Shown: one piece after another, positions 26,451 to 37,983 of the stretch
How positions within the stretch are numbered: position 1 is the stretch's first letter
Layout: each line of letters begins with the position of its first letter
From: Chrysophaeum taylorii
Lineage: Eukaryota > Sar > Pelagophyceae > Pelagomonadales > Pelagomonadaceae
DNA length: 64,000 nucleotides
Assembly: GCA_029834535.1 (NCBI GenBank)
Contig: JAQMWT010000334.1
Location: 186,001 to 250,000, forward strand
Reading direction: 5' to 3'
The notes under the pieces: generated by a model
Databases searched by the model: none
What the model saw: the letters and a program-made list of their open reading frames with translations, nothing else
Told to the model about the DNA's origin: nothing
Translations under genes and position numbers: made by a program

Positions 26451-28802
26451 TTACGGGATATTCTGGATATTGTCGATAGTGGTGTCCATGACGGTGACGT
26501 TATCATCGTTGCGCGGTTGGCTTCGTAACTCGACGGACATGTTTTCTACACACGCCTCGGTCATAGCTTCGAGCGGGGGCGCGCTCGGCGTCCTTCGTCC
26601 GGCCAACGGCAGCGGCGGATTGAGCCGCCTCTCGGGGTCTTCGTCGTCGTCGTCGTCGTCGTCGTCCCGAGGCACCGGCGGCGGCGGCGGCGGCGGCGGG
26701 GACTGCTTCGCGTAGAGGATGAAGTAGTGTCCGGGGTTGAGCGCGATGTCGACGGCGGGCGCTCCTCCCGGCGTACGGAGGTCGCCGACGACGAGCTTGA
26801 CGGTCTGATCGAAGAAGGCCCAGGTGCGGCAGTCCCCGCCCAAAAGGCTCGGGAGAATCGCGAGATCGCAGACGAGACCCTCGGCGTCCTCGCCCATCGT
26901 GAGGATCCTCAAGTAGCCTGGACTCGCGCACAGATCGTTAGCGTCTTCGAAGTGGCCGAGGGCGATCGCCACGGTAAGGTCGTCGTCGTCGCCGCCGCGG
27001 TCTGGCCGCGGCGAGGTGTCCCCCAGGATCTTTGCCTTGGCTCGGAGGAGGTCCTCTTTGGCGGTTTGCATCGAGGCGGTCGCGTGATCTCGTACGAAGT
27101 CGGCGACGACGCACCGCGCGGCCCTCACGAGCGCGGCATCCAGACGCGGCTCGGTAGCGATCGCTAGCTCGAACCCGAGCGGTTCGAGCCCGCCGCCGCT
27201 CACGGCGTCGAGCCGATCGAGGAACGCCGCGTGGTCGACCTCCATCTCCTCGCGCGACGCGCCAAACTCGTCGATGATCTGAGACACATCGCACCTCTCC
27301 AAGCGCCGCCGGATCGACAGCAGCACCGCACCGCGTCCCGAGAGCGCCAGCGCTTCGACGATTCCGAACGCGACCGAGCGATAGTAGCAGTTCCCGTCGC
27401 CGCGCACCGCCCGCCACTCGTCGAAGTTATTCGCCTTGAGAGACGCGACCATCGAGCTCACGCCTCTCTTGTATCGCCCCAAGTACTCGACCAGCGCGTC
27501 GATCCCCTTGCGCTCGTCGATCGCCGGCCGCCTCGTCTCGGCGGGAGCGGGACCGCGCTCCCTGGGCGGCGGCGGCGGCGAAGGCTCTTTGGGCGGCGGC
27601 GGCGGCGGCGGCGGCCGATAATTCACGTCGCCCTTGTCGTAGCCCGGGGCGACCACCAAGGCCCGCGACAACGATTCTCTCTCGCGCGTCGTGGTCTGGC
27701 GTGCCGGGCCGAGCACCGCGTCGCTACTCGGTTCCGCCTTTCGTGCCTGCTCGTCGGCGAGCTTGAGGGACTCTGCCATGGCTTTCTCGACTTGGCGGCG
27801 CTCGACCTCTTCGGCCTTTGACTCTTTCACAGCTTTCAAATACGCGTCGTCCACCGGACCGTACTTCTCGGACGACAACAAGTTACGGTTCGCGACCGCG
27901 CTCGGCCGGCTACCGAGCCTCGGATCGTCGTCGTCGTTGCTTAAACAAATTTCGTCGCTCCCCGACGCGAGAAGGACGCTACGGTCGACGAACTGCCAGA
28001 CTTGCGGCTCGCGCAAATGTACAATCGAAATCAACTCGACGTTGCCCGAACGAGTAGCGGTAAGAGCGGACGCCTTATCGATCACGAGCTGGCCTCGAAC
28101 GTCCATCTTCCACCAATGGCGGCTGCTCCTGATGTCGCCTAAGACGAGATTATTGGGATACACGAGGCGCGAGACGTAGGAGACTGCCGGCTCGATGCAA
28201 CACTCCGCCACATTCTGGCTCCGTCGCTTGACGTGGTATAGCAGGCCGTCTTCCAACGCGAATTCCACGAGGCTTCCCGCGCGCGACCGAATACGAGACA
28301 TGCGCAGCGCGCCGCGCGCGTCCACGTCCAAGCACCACGGCTCGCCGCCCTCCCGTACGTTTATCAGGATGCCTCGATAACGCTGCCGCGAGTGAAACGG
28401 GCACCGCCAGACCCCTGGCTGGGAATAGTCGCGGTCGAGCGCGACGACCGTCGTACACTCGTCGCACCAAACCTTCTCGCCTTCATTCTTCGCGCCCTTG
28501 TCGCGGCAGAGCGTCAAAATTCTTTGCACATACGGTGAGGAATCGTTTACCCCAATCACGCACTTCACGTCCCTGCACCCCTCAACACGTCTCCCTTCGA
28601 TAATGTACTCTTCGAGTCTTCTGCCTTTGAACGCGCTGCTCACTTCTCGCTGCCCGTGTTCCTCGTCACACTCGATGAACAGGAATTTGTAATATGACCA
28701 TCGCCGCTGACGATACCCAAGGACGACCCCGTTCACCGTATGAACCTTTTTCCCGTGAGGCCTTGTCCTCATGATCACACGGTCCCCGACATCAAAAGCC
28801 AT
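26451..28802 (-). CDS. otubain-like OTU deubiquitinase with N-terminal reader-like modules
   Basis: 783 residues from ATG 28802. The catalytic domain at about 450-700 has RGDGNCYYRS (Cys472) and NPGHYFILY (His692), the otubain (peptidase C65) pattern. The N-terminus has an SH3/Tudor-like segment (1-70), then VWCDECTTV...VWRCPFH near 110-140, which resembles a CW-type zinc finger. VEKAMAESLKLADEQ near 345 resembles a ubiquitin-interacting motif. Pro-rich and Asp-rich linkers flank the OTU domain. Expected activity is cleavage of ubiquitin chains. The CW and UIM calls are by eye and less sure than the protease call. Confidence 0.82.
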   Translation of the reverse strand: MAFDVGDRVIMRTRPHGKKVHTVNGVVLGYRQRRWSYYKFLFIECDEEHGQREVSSAFKGRRLEEYIIEGRRVEGCRDVKCVIGVNDSSPYVQRILTLCRDKGAKNEGEKVWCDECTTVVALDRDYSQPGVWRCPFHSRQRYRGILINVREGGEPWCLDVDARGALRMSRIRSRAGSLVEFALEDGLLYHVKRRSQNVAECCIEPAVSYVSRLVYPNNLVLGDIRSSRHWWKMDVRGQLVIDKASALTATRSGNVELISIVHLREPQVWQFVDRSVLLASGSDEICLSNDDDDPRLGSRPSAVANRNLLSSEKYGPVDDAYLKAVKESKAEEVERRQVEKAMAESLKLADEQARKAEPSSDAVLGPARQTTTRERESLSRALVVAPGYDKGDVNYRPPPPPPPPKEPSPPPPPRERGPAPAETRRPAIDERKGIDALVEYLGRYKRGVSSMVASLKANNFDEWRAVRGDGNCYYRSVAFGIVEALALSGRGAVLLSIRRRLERCDVSQIIDEFGASREEMEVDHAAFLDRLDAVSGGGLEPLGFELAIATEPRLDAALVRAARCVVADFVRDHATASMQTAKEDLLRAKAKILGDTSPRPDRGGDDDDLTVAIALGHFEDANDLCASPGYLRILTMGEDAEGLVCDLAILPSLLGGDCRTWAFFDQTVKLVVGDLRTPGGAPAVDIALNPGHYFILYAKQSPPPPPPPPVPRDDDDDDDDEDPERRLNPPLPLAGRRTPSAPPLEAMTEACVENMSVELRSQPRNDDNVTVMDTTIDNIQNIP

Positions 28803-28971
28803 GCTTCTCCAAAAGTAGCATCAAACAACACCACTAGACCTTGTAGTCAGTCAGACCAGTCAGTCACTTTTGGACTACTCTAACCACTCCTGAAAAAATT
28901 ATTATTATTCCGGTTGATGGAATTCGAACGGGGAGTTTCAGAGATACATCTACTACGAAACCTCATTCAAA

Positions 28972-30270
28972 ATGGTCGTGTTTGAGCAAAAAGGTTCCCA
29001 CTTTGTCGAAGCCTTCAACGGTCCTAAAATTCCAACAAGAACGAACGATGATGGAAAGCCTTGATGAAGAGATAGCTACGCCTCAGCAACTCGCGAACCA
29101 GCGACGGCGTCTCCTCGAAAAAAAGCGACACGATCGCGCGAGACACGCGTGCCAAGCACCACAGGAACTCTCGGACCAACGAGGACGTCTCCTCGAAAAA
29201 GAAAGACGCGATCGCGCGAGAGACGCGCGGCCTGCGCGGCACCGCCCGAGCGAAGATGAGAACAAGGAATAGGAGCGCGAGCGGGCGCGAGAGCGTCGGG
29301 CGGCAAACAAGCACGAGGGTCCCGCGAAGAACGCGGCGCGGTGTCGTCGTCCTGGTCGCGAGGCGCAAAGGGGAGCTCGAGCATCTTTACGACTGCGGTG
29401 CGAGTGCCGCTCTTCGAGAAGTCCTGCGACTCCCGTACCTCGAGGCCGAGCTCGAGAAGGCCAACGACCACAAAGCCGCGCGCGACGCTCGGGCCGCCCA
29501 GGAGAATCGCCCCGTCGAACGTGGCGAGGTCGACAAACGCGCTCACTTTTTTTCCGACAATAATTGGTTGACGACTCTGTTCGAGATTGCCGGCGTGATC
29601 TTCACCATGTTGGCTACGTGGACGACGACGTCAAACTCGTAAACTCTTACGACGCCTTCAAGACCGCGCGCGAGCAATTCGCTCGAAATCATCGCGTCTG
29701 CGGACGCGAGAGAGAAGATCGTTGATGATGGACGTCGGCAGTGCGAGATCGTGCACGTCGATGCGGCGGCCGCCTTCTACACCTCGTGTTGCGCTATGTT
29801 CGACTTAAACGGACAGCCCACCATCAACAAATGCCCCCGGCATTTGCCCTTCTTAATTCCAAAGTTTTACGTCTACAACTAGTCGAGTGGCAGAAGCCGG
29901 TCTGTGGCGAACGTCCAAGTAGCGGCGTCCTGGGGATTGCCATGCCCTCGGTGGACCTCGCGAGAATCCTGGCGACGACGGAGACTTGCGATCAAGTCGA
30001 CGGGCGAAGTCAATCCGAGCTTGCCTCGGAATTAAAGGCCTTGAGCGAAGTGCTTCCCGAGCTCTTCGGGGCGATGATGCAATGTGGCGGCCAGCTCGAC
30101 TACGTCCCGCGCCGAAGTATGCGAGAGACAGCGCCCGCCAAGAGCCGCAGACATTCAGCTTTGTCGTTCGAACGTCGACATTCAGCTTTGTCGTTCGAAC
30201 GTCGGGAAAGAAGTCATGCCGAGGGAAGTTCAACACAGCTGTTGCGGCCCATCTGAAGAAAAATGATGAC
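28972..30270 (+). pseudogene. unresolved coiled-coil plus membrane-segment gene or pseudogene
   Basis: Coding-like pieces in changing frames start at ATG 28972, divergent from the otubain gene. The first piece has two copies of a RxLLEKxRxDRARxA repeat. Frame 29256-29642 is Glu/Lys/Arg-rich and ends in a hydrophobic segment (LFEIAGVIFTMLATW). Pieces at 29650-30250 contain coding-like stretches in two frames. The layout, coiled coil then one membrane segment, resembles the intron-containing gene at 36613. I could not find an intron set that restores one frame, so it is either multi-exon or broken. A rival 156-codon frame on the minus strand (29076-29546) cannot be excluded. Confidence 0.3.
30151..30204 (+). 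repeat. perfect 27-bp tandem duplication
   Basis: Two identical 27-bp units in direct succession, in frame in the 29741-30256 open frame (peptide RRHSALSFE repeated). Confidence 0.95.
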
Positions 30271-33200
30271 ACGGTGTGAAAAGGCAAAAAGTGCATTCGC
30301 TGGCTGAAAAGTGACGACCACAAAAAAAAACACAGCGAGGGCGCGGATCAATTTCGACCTGGAACTTCTGGATCCTGGCAAATCTCCCAACAGCCGAGCC
30401 CTGCTCGCGACCCTGGGCTTGTTGTGCCGCGTCGATCAATCCGCGATGGGTTGATGAAGCTCCACGCGCGGCCGCTGAGCTCTCGAAGGGCTTTCGATCT
30501 ACGCGCGAGGCTGTCTCGGGATCCGTGGCCGACGCTGGCGCTGTCTCCCCGTCGCCGACTCGATAGACAGGCGTCGCCTCGCGGTGCCGTTCGCGCCGTG
30601 GACAACAAACCGCGGTGGTAAAAAAGCTCTCCCCACCCGCGGTTCGGTTCTTTCGCGCTATTCTCTCTTATAATTGCGCAGCGCGCGTGCGCTTTGCGCC
30701 GGTCCACGGTCATTCCCCGTGCTCTCGACGCACCACTCGGGGCCTCGACGCACCTTTTTGGGGTGTGCCCGGTTTGGCTTTCCCCCGACGTGCGCCCAGC
30801 ACGAGGCGTGCGCCCGGTGTGCGATGATCTCGTCCGAATTACGACCCGCGCAAACGCGCTATGCAATCCTTCTTACAGCGCTCTTACTGAAGCAGCTCAC
30901 CCTCGTTCGTGAACGGTAACACAGCCGCCTCCGTTTCAGCCCTTTCTTTGCAGTCGTCGACCTGTAAAAAGAAAGCCAGAATTCCGACCCCCCACCTCTT
31001 ATTGCAATCAGCCCACAATCGTTAACATTTACCCGCCACCTCTTATTGCAATCAGGCCACAATCGTTAACATCTTAATTATTACTGTCGTCCGCACCACC
31101 CTGATGACAGAAGAATCTTCCCTCCCATCTAGCTCACCTCGGCGCGTATCATATCTTGCGTTCTCGCCTACGTCCTCCGACCAGCGTAGGTTGCTCCCCT
31201 TCGCCACATTCCAAGAAGCCTAAACACGAAATAAGAATATGCGGAAATCGTCTGCCGTTGTGCCACCTATTCCACTTACCGATGTTTTGCGGTGAGAGAG
31301 AGTGAGAGTCCTGTGTGCTTCGCTCCACAACTGCGACATCGCCGGCACGTCGCTCACTACCCCGCCCCCAGCATCGACCCAAGTCTCGGGCAAACTTGAT
31401 GATGATGAAGCTGCTCTTGCACACCTTTCGCCGTGCGCTGCCAAGACCGCGCTTGCGCAGAGAGCACTGGAGGAATCACCGCTACTGCTCAACTACATGT
31501 AGGGAAAGGGTGCCAAGAACAGGCGGTTGTCGACCGCTATCCAGAGTTGTACGTGCTGATTGGATCGTATCCAGACTTGTGGTACCAGTATTATAATGCT
31601 ATTTTCCACTCTTTGACTTGGCAGATTCAACTTAGATAATTTCGAAAGTTCAACACGAGTTATTAGCTGTACATTTTTGCCGTGCTCCGCCGCCCGAGAG
31701 TGACGTGTCCACGTCGCAAGATATTGCGGAGATTCGAAGGAGAGCTTAAGCACCTCACCGACGGGGCACTACGACGTGGTCCGGCCGACGGACATCGCGT
31801 CGTTGACGAACAATGAAGAGGCGAAAGCGGAGGAGCAGCTGTACGAGGCCCACAATCAATTCGCCCAGTTACGAACGGCCGGCGTCGGGCCCGAAAAAGG
31901 CGATGCGTCGCAGCTGGTCATCAATCGATACGTGGAGCGCAAGCGGGCGGTGCGGAACGGGCACGAAGCATGAAGGGGCGGCAGCGCGGCGGGAGGAGGC
32001 GGCGCGTGAGCAGGTCGCGGGCGAAGATCGCGAGAAAATATCATTGTTTCTCTTTTTCTATAAAGGGGATCAAATTCTGAGCGCAACTCTTCAGAAAAGT
32101 TCGAGTTCTTTCCTGGTGCGAAGTTTGCGTCTTCAGTCAGGCGCACCCACCACTCTCTGCACGCAATCAGAGTCAAACGCGAAAGCAGGCTCTTCTTCTG
32201 GACGTGATGCAACAGGACTCTGTATAAAATGACCTTGGGGGTCGCGCGAACCATACACGATGTTTCACGCCTGAAACGAGCGAGCTGGATCTCACGACAA
32301 CGACCGCGAATAGACTCACACCACCATTTGACGCGGTGGGTCTCATCGAACTCTAAGTTTCGACAATCAAGCCGAAAAGTATCGTGCTAGTGCTCTTCGC
32401 GGCTGTTAACGTACCTCAGCTATGTCCCACGCGCTCTATATATGTTTGTGCTTCTCACCAACCTGCGCGCATCGACTCTGTTCTGCTGCTCTGACCTTGA
32501 CCGCGAGGGTCTTCGGGTGCGCTGAGGCTGCCAACAGCCGAGAGAAATTCCGCATTCTGGTCGCCCTTATCCTCGCGACTGAAGCCCAAGAGTATCCATT
32601 GACGATCTGATAGCGTGCGATTCGAGCCTTTTTTGGACGAGGACACACGAGGGGGGGCGTCGAAGCCGCGGGAATTGACGATTGTAAGCACGCCGATTTG
32701 TTTTAAAGATATTAAAGATCGACGTAGTACGACTGCGAGGACGAATGCGAGACGCTTTCAACACACTCAACAGTGTAATGCTTCGACCTTTAATCAGGAT
32801 CTATGGCATAGGACCGTGACCAATTTCCGCGAGACGCTTTATTCCATTGTTGCGGTGCTGAAACTGGGTGAAATGCGCATCGAGGACCGGTCTCGACTCT
32901 ATTGATTATTTATGAGACAATTCTGCATGCCTGTGAAAACGTCCATCGTAACAGTTGACAGGGGAAATTCATTCTTTGTGAGGCGAAGTGCGCATCTGCT
33001 TGATCGACTTTTGATACGCGACGTCTATGGGTACCATCGAGCCTCTCGCCAGCACGACGCCCTTCGCAATCGCTCAAGAGTCCAAACACATTTCACGGCG
33101 CCATTTAGACCGGATTGGCTGACGACGTCGAGAGGCTTGTCAAGTGTTTCTGGTTGCAAAGATACAACTTTGCATGGTCCTACGCTCTCGAGCGGGTCGT

Positions 33201-33779
33201 GTCGTGTCCGCTCGCCAAAAGCTCTGCGATGCCACTCGTCGGGCCTCACAGTCGTGGGAAATCTTTCTCCAAGACGGCGGCATATGGACGCCCACCACGT
33301 CGCCGACGACAGCGTACACGCCCACAAATTTGTCGTTTCGTTCCAGTTGGCTCGCACCTCGGAAATATTGGTCCCCTCGAGCACGGTCATCCGCCTCAAG
33401 GTCCCGCGAGTTGATAGACTGACCACTTGCTCAGTCGAGCTCCATACTCAAACGGGGCTGCGAAGCCCCTCTGTCTCTCTTTGAGATGACTCTGTTCCCC
33501 GAGATCGCATTGTCTCCGATTGGCGCTCCTTGTTATTTCGTCTCCTAGTTCTTCTTCTCCCTCTTCGTCCCCTTCATTCGTCGAACATACGAGAGCGTGG
33601 TGTCTCCATGAATTCGCCGCAGATTCGCTGGAGTCTGGAGCGGCTGCGATCCGGCATGACGCACGAATTAATAATTCATTCATTTAAAAACACTAGAGAA
33701 CTCCTGATCGCCGGACGAGGCGCGACGGGGCCTCAGGTCATTCATAACTTTTTTGTCGAGGCAGAGAAGGTCAAGCAGC
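30271..33779 (+). other. gene-poor region, no supported gene
   Basis: More AT-rich than the flanks, with only short frames that lack motifs (for example 31776-31973 and 32912-33484). Contains a 44-bp-period tandem repeat at 30991-31074. It may hold decayed genes or old transposon sequence, but no diagnostic residue pattern was found on either strand. Confidence 0.5.
30991..31074 (+). repeat. two-copy tandem repeat, period 44 bp
   Basis: The block CCACCTCTTATTGCAATCAG followed by CCACAATCGTTAACAT occurs twice with few differences. Confidence 0.85.
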
Positions 33780-36404
33780 CTACAGGTTCTTCTTTTGCAT
33801 CAGGTACGCGAGCGCCTGGCTCATGTCATTGTTGTGACGCTCGAGAGCATCGTTAGCCTCCACAACGCTACAGCTTCCACCGTACGCCTCGACGAAATCG
33901 ATGAGCGTTTCGGGCGGCGCGGTTTCGGCGAAATAAAACTTGCACGTGGTTTCGTGCGCAGTGTTACCGTTCTTGTGAATGAGGCCGTTGTCAGCTCCGC
34001 ATTCGCTGCAAAAAACAAAGTTGCAACTCGGACATGTCGCTCGTCTACACTCTTCTGCCCGTTGAGGCTCGCATAGCGCGTAACACTGCGGACAGAGAAC
34101 GAACGTGATACCGGACAGTGCGGCGTCGAGCTGTTGTTGCTCGGCGAATTCTTTGCACGTTATTCCGTGGTGTACATCCCGGGCACACTTTGGGCAAAAT
34201 ACATGCCCGCAGATCTTGCCGGCCATATTCTTGTATGGACAACGTGCTTCACCCCCTTCGATGCGCTCGCTCGGGTTGTTACATTTTGGGCACGTAACAA
34301 ACTGTTTCGCCAGTCCGGCGCAAAGCGCCTTGTCGTACTGTTCCCACTCGTGCGCATTCAGGATGTCTCGCACAACTTCTGGCGAGATGGGGTGCTCACA
34401 ATTGGGCATCGGGCAAGTCAGCTTCCCAGTCTGCGACAGGCGACCTCCGTCTTCGGCGCTGGCATTCAGAAACCCGCGGCAGCAGTCGGCGCAGAACGAG
34501 TGGTCGCACTCAATGACTGTGCCATCTGTCATTGGCCACGGAAAGGACCGGAGGTCCTGTTTGAGAAACTCGTCGGTGCATATTTGGCAAATGACAAGAT
34601 GGTCGACGCGCGAGGACGTGGCAGACCGGACCCATCCCAACGTGATCTTCGAATCGCGACCATGTGTCACCGCGAGCGATGTGCCACTGTCGCGCGCGAA
34701 GAAGACTTCGCCGAAGGTGACGACCCGCAAATCGGGATCTTGATTGGTGCATGCCGCATCGTAGGCAAGCGCCGCCGCGGGGTGATGATTCATCTGGTAT
34801 CTAAATACTCGCGTTCTCGCGTCTCCTTGTTCCGCGGGGCCTTTCCGCCGCTGAAATGACGGCATGGATGGTGGTGGCGTCGGCGGCAGATCGACCTGCG
34901 CAGAATAGCCTTGCGGCGGCGGTGCTTCGTACTCGGGGGCATGGTGCACCCAATCCCCGCTAGAAAAACTATTGGTTTTTTCGCGGGATTCGGCGGGGAT
35001 GGTGGCACGCGTGCGACCGGAAGCCGCCACGTTTGGTTTTGGGAACTTGACGTCCGCGCGGTGCGCAGCATTTGCCTGCGCTTCATCGTCGTTACGATGC
35101 TGATGTTGCGAGGGATCAAGCGTTTCGATAGCTGGCGCGGCGACTACGGGTCTCGTCTCCCTCATTCTGGTAAGTCTAGCCCTGCGTCGCGCGTGGCGCC
35201 TGTCGATCACGGAGGCAGTGCCAATCTGGAACTCTCCAGGCGGCAACTCAAACGCGGCGTTGCGGGCGGATGCCAGAGCTGCGCCCTCCTCAGTCTCAGT
35301 TTGAGCGGGATGGGCCTCTTTGGCAGTTGGCATAACAAACGCGTTTCTCGCGTTCGCGTTCTCCTTCATTTCGTTTACTCGAGCGCGGAACTTGTCAATC
35401 TTGTCAAGTAAGGTGGTGGCGTCACTCTCAAACTCTGCTTGCGGCGGCTGCGACGCAGGGCTGCGAGCAAAAGACGGCGTCGTACTCTCGTCAGTGCCAC
35501 CACGCGAGTCGCTTTTCACCATCTCGGGCATAGCTCTGACGTCGGCGGTCGTTTTTTGGGATGAGACTGGTAGCGTGACGACGACCTCGAGTACCATCGG
35601 CGAGAAGGAGAATCTGACACCGTCGGGGAAGCGACAGTCGAGGTCGCCTTCGCTCCCGACGCCGCGAACGACGGCCATCTGACCCCAGTAGTGGTCCATA
35701 ACAGTCTTCCACGGCGAGCGGCGTTCCTGGAGACTCTTACACTTGTCGCGATCCTCGGCATACTTCAAGCGCACGGTGTCGCCTAGTTGTGGTTCGGAAG
35801 GTGGATCGTCGAGGGCTTCCAAAACCTCCGGAGAATAGCGAAAGCGCTGACGATCAGCGAAGGCGACGACGACGTCGCCCGAGGAGAACACCTTGGAGAT
35901 TCGGCCGACGCAGCCCGCGTAGGTGGTCATTTCTTCGGACCATGCCCCGTGGCCGTTGGCCATGTCCTCGAGCCCCGCGACGTCGTCGGCCACGCGCACT
36001 AATATATGCAAGCGATACGCGCCAACGCCCGCGTCGTCCTGCCGCAGGTTCACGAGCGCATCGGCGGTCAGGTTAATGACGAGCGGCAGGACGAGCTCGT
36101 GCACGGACTCCCGCTCCTCTGACGTCGCACTCGCGATCCTGTCGCTGTGCTCCGCCTGGCTGGCGCACGCGTCGAGCCCAAGCCCCGATCGCAGGCGAAG
36201 AGCGATCTGTTTCGCCGTCTCGCGACTGCCGTCCAAAGAAAGCACGCCTCGCTGGCAACGCACGATCCCGAGCGCAAATTGCACGAGAAGCGACGACGTC
36301 TCGACCGTACCCAACTCGTTAATGATCACGTCGATCACGTGCGGCATCAAGGCCTCGAAACCTTTCGGCTCGAGCGCGACGACCACGTTCCAGACTTCCT
36401 CCAT
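33780..36404 (-). CDS. RBR (RING-IBR-RING) E3 ubiquitin ligase with Mind-bomb-like repeats
   Basis: 874 residues from ATG 36404, chosen because the longer frame begins with GTG. Two SH3-like segments near 165-280 (each ending RFxxSPxVLE or RFSFSPMVLE) resemble Mind bomb repeats. A disordered Pro/Gln-rich middle follows. The C-terminal RBR module starts near 605: RING1 CQIC...CDHSFCADCC...CPMPNC, then IBR CPKC...CPYKNM...CGHVFCPKC, then RING2 CPQC...EEC...CPSC...FCSEC. The Cys in AEEC is the expected thioester cysteine. The tail SVVEANDALERHNNDMSQALAY resembles a UBA fold. RBR ligases pass ubiquitin through a RING2 cysteine. Divergent from the coiled-coil membrane gene, 208 bp between starts. 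Confidence 0.85.
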   Translation of the reverse strand: MEEVWNVVVALEPKGFEALMPHVIDVIINELGTVETSSLLVQFALGIVRCQRGVLSLDGSRETAKQIALRLRSGLGLDACASQAEHSDRIASATSEERESVHELVLPLVINLTADALVNLRQDDAGVGAYRLHILVRVADDVAGLEDMANGHGAWSEEMTTYAGCVGRISKVFSSGDVVVAFADRQRFRYSPEVLEALDDPPSEPQLGDTVRLKYAEDRDKCKSLQERRSPWKTVMDHYWGQMAVVRGVGSEGDLDCRFPDGVRFSFSPMVLEVVVTLPVSSQKTTADVRAMPEMVKSDSRGGTDESTTPSFARSPASQPPQAEFESDATTLLDKIDKFRARVNEMKENANARNAFVMPTAKEAHPAQTETEEGAALASARNAAFELPPGEFQIGTASVIDRRHARRRARLTRMRETRPVVAAPAIETLDPSQHQHRNDDEAQANAAHRADVKFPKPNVAASGRTRATIPAESREKTNSFSSGDWVHHAPEYEAPPPQGYSAQVDLPPTPPPSMPSFQRRKGPAEQGDARTRVFRYQMNHHPAAALAYDAACTNQDPDLRVVTFGEVFFARDSGTSLAVTHGRDSKITLGWVRSATSSRVDHLVICQICTDEFLKQDLRSFPWPMTDGTVIECDHSFCADCCRGFLNASAEDGGRLSQTGKLTCPMPNCEHPISPEVVRDILNAHEWEQYDKALCAGLAKQFVTCPKCNNPSERIEGGEARCPYKNMAGKICGHVFCPKCARDVHHGITCKEFAEQQQLDAALSGITFVLCPQCYALCEPQRAEECRRATCPSCNFVFCSECGADNGLIHKNGNTAHETTCKFYFAETAPPETLIDFVEAYGGSCSVVEANDALERHNNDMSQALAYLMQKKNL

Positions 36405-36612
36405 AATCAATCGGAGAGCATTCAGAGAGGAGAGCACTAGGGTTTTAATAAAAAACGCGCGACAGCAGCTAAAAAGGGGAGGCTACCAAAAAAGGGCAAC
36501 ACGTCATCAAGATTCGACACAAGAAGACATTTTTGTGAGCACAAAGGTTGAGGAGGGTAAGTCTAGAAAAACGCGAACTTTAGGATTTTCGTGTAGCCTG
36601 TTTGTTCGAAAC

Positions 36613-37983
36613 ATGGACAAGGAAATGCCAAGCGAGTTGGTCGTCCACCGTATCCATCGAAACGAAGACATACCTACCGATCTGGTCGTGCCTCGGATCC
36701 ACGTGGAAGGTGCCCTCGATCACTACCCTCGAGCGTTGGAGGTTTGCGAGTATTTTGAGCCGCAAAACTCGTAAGAATTGGAACGCAGGCGACTGTGAAG
36801 AGCCAGCAAACCGAATTGGACAAATGTCGGCAGCTTTACGAGGAAGAGCGGCGCGGACGTATCGATGCGGAAAGGCTGGAAGAATCAATCAAGACGGAAC
36901 TGATCAACGCGCAGTCGACGTGCGCGCGCGAATCGTTTTTTTCGGTCGCCGAAACCGACGGCGCAGGTATGCGCTCAAGTTGGCCGAGCAAAGAGCGTAG
37001 GTATGCTTCCGGTGCTGGAGAATATCGAGGACTCTCGTGTAGGTGCCATGCCGAGGAGCTCGAGATCAAGGTCGAGCAACGTCTTTCAAAAGCTAGGGAG
37101 GAATCGCGCCACCACATGGACTTGGTAGGACGCGTATTATTTATTCTTTTCCCAATCGCTGAAATCACAGCTTAGCGCGCGATGCGCCCAGCTCGAAAAG
37201 GATGCCGCGTTGCTGCGCAAGCTCCACGCCGACTGTCGCCAAGAGTACGAGGAGCGGAGTCGTGCAGACGTTCAGGCGAAGAATGCCGCCATCGAGGAGA
37301 GCCTCCGGAAGACCGAGGACTTGCATCCTCGCCGTGTCCATTTTTGTACCTCCTTGCGTGCGAGTGTGGCCTGCGCAGGCAACGCACGAGATGCCGCGTC
37401 TCTGAAGAAAGAAAGTATCTATCAACTTGGTTCAAAGAGCAGAATCATCGTCCGGTGTTGGTGCTGCGCAGGCGCGCTGGCTGGAGCTCGCGAGCAGCAT
37501 GCCGAGGAATTGCGTGCGGTCGCCAAGGGCCGCACCTCGATCGACCGGCGGTACGGCTGCCTCGGCAACGTGCGCGTCCCAGTTTTGTTTTTAAAAAGGT
37601 GCCGCACCCCCAAATGCGGCGCACAGGTATTCTTTCTCTTGATTGTCGCGTTCGCTGGCGTCGCACACTACGCGTTCGTGTTGCACGGTCAAGTCCAAGT
37701 GGCGTCGGAGGCCGCGCGGGCGTCGGCCGCCGACGAGCGAGTTCGTCAGGCCGAGATGGTTCGTTTGCGCGACGTGGAGTCTGTGGCAACGTCGTGCTCG
37801 CCGGCGCTCGAGGTCGTGCGCCGCGATGTCGCCGACGTCCTGGAGACGCACTACTGGTCGGTCCAGATCTCTCACATCGCGCGGCTTCACGAGAAGGTCG
37901 TCGCCGCGATGGTCGGCTGCGGGGTAGGGGTTTCCCCACATGTCGGGGACCCCCCCTCCTCCGGCGGTCCCCCGGAAAAATAA
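36613..37983 (+). CDS. coiled-coil protein with one C-terminal membrane segment, six predicted exons
   Basis: Predicted exons: 36613-36741, 36789-37124, 37171-37333, 37379-37414, 37472-37569, 37627-37983. The five introns of 47, 46, 45, 57 and 57 nt all run GT to AG, and the joined frame is open for 372 residues. Residues 44-240 are Glu/Lys/Arg/Leu-rich and predicted coiled coil. VFFLLIVAFAGVAHYAFVL (255-273) is a membrane segment, followed by another helical region and a Gly/Pro tail. No family is recognised; a tethering or scaffold role would be only a guess. The last three introns are multiples of three without stops, so they are invisible to a simple frame scan. Exon 2 may contain one more intron near 36967-37040. 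Confidence 0.5.
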
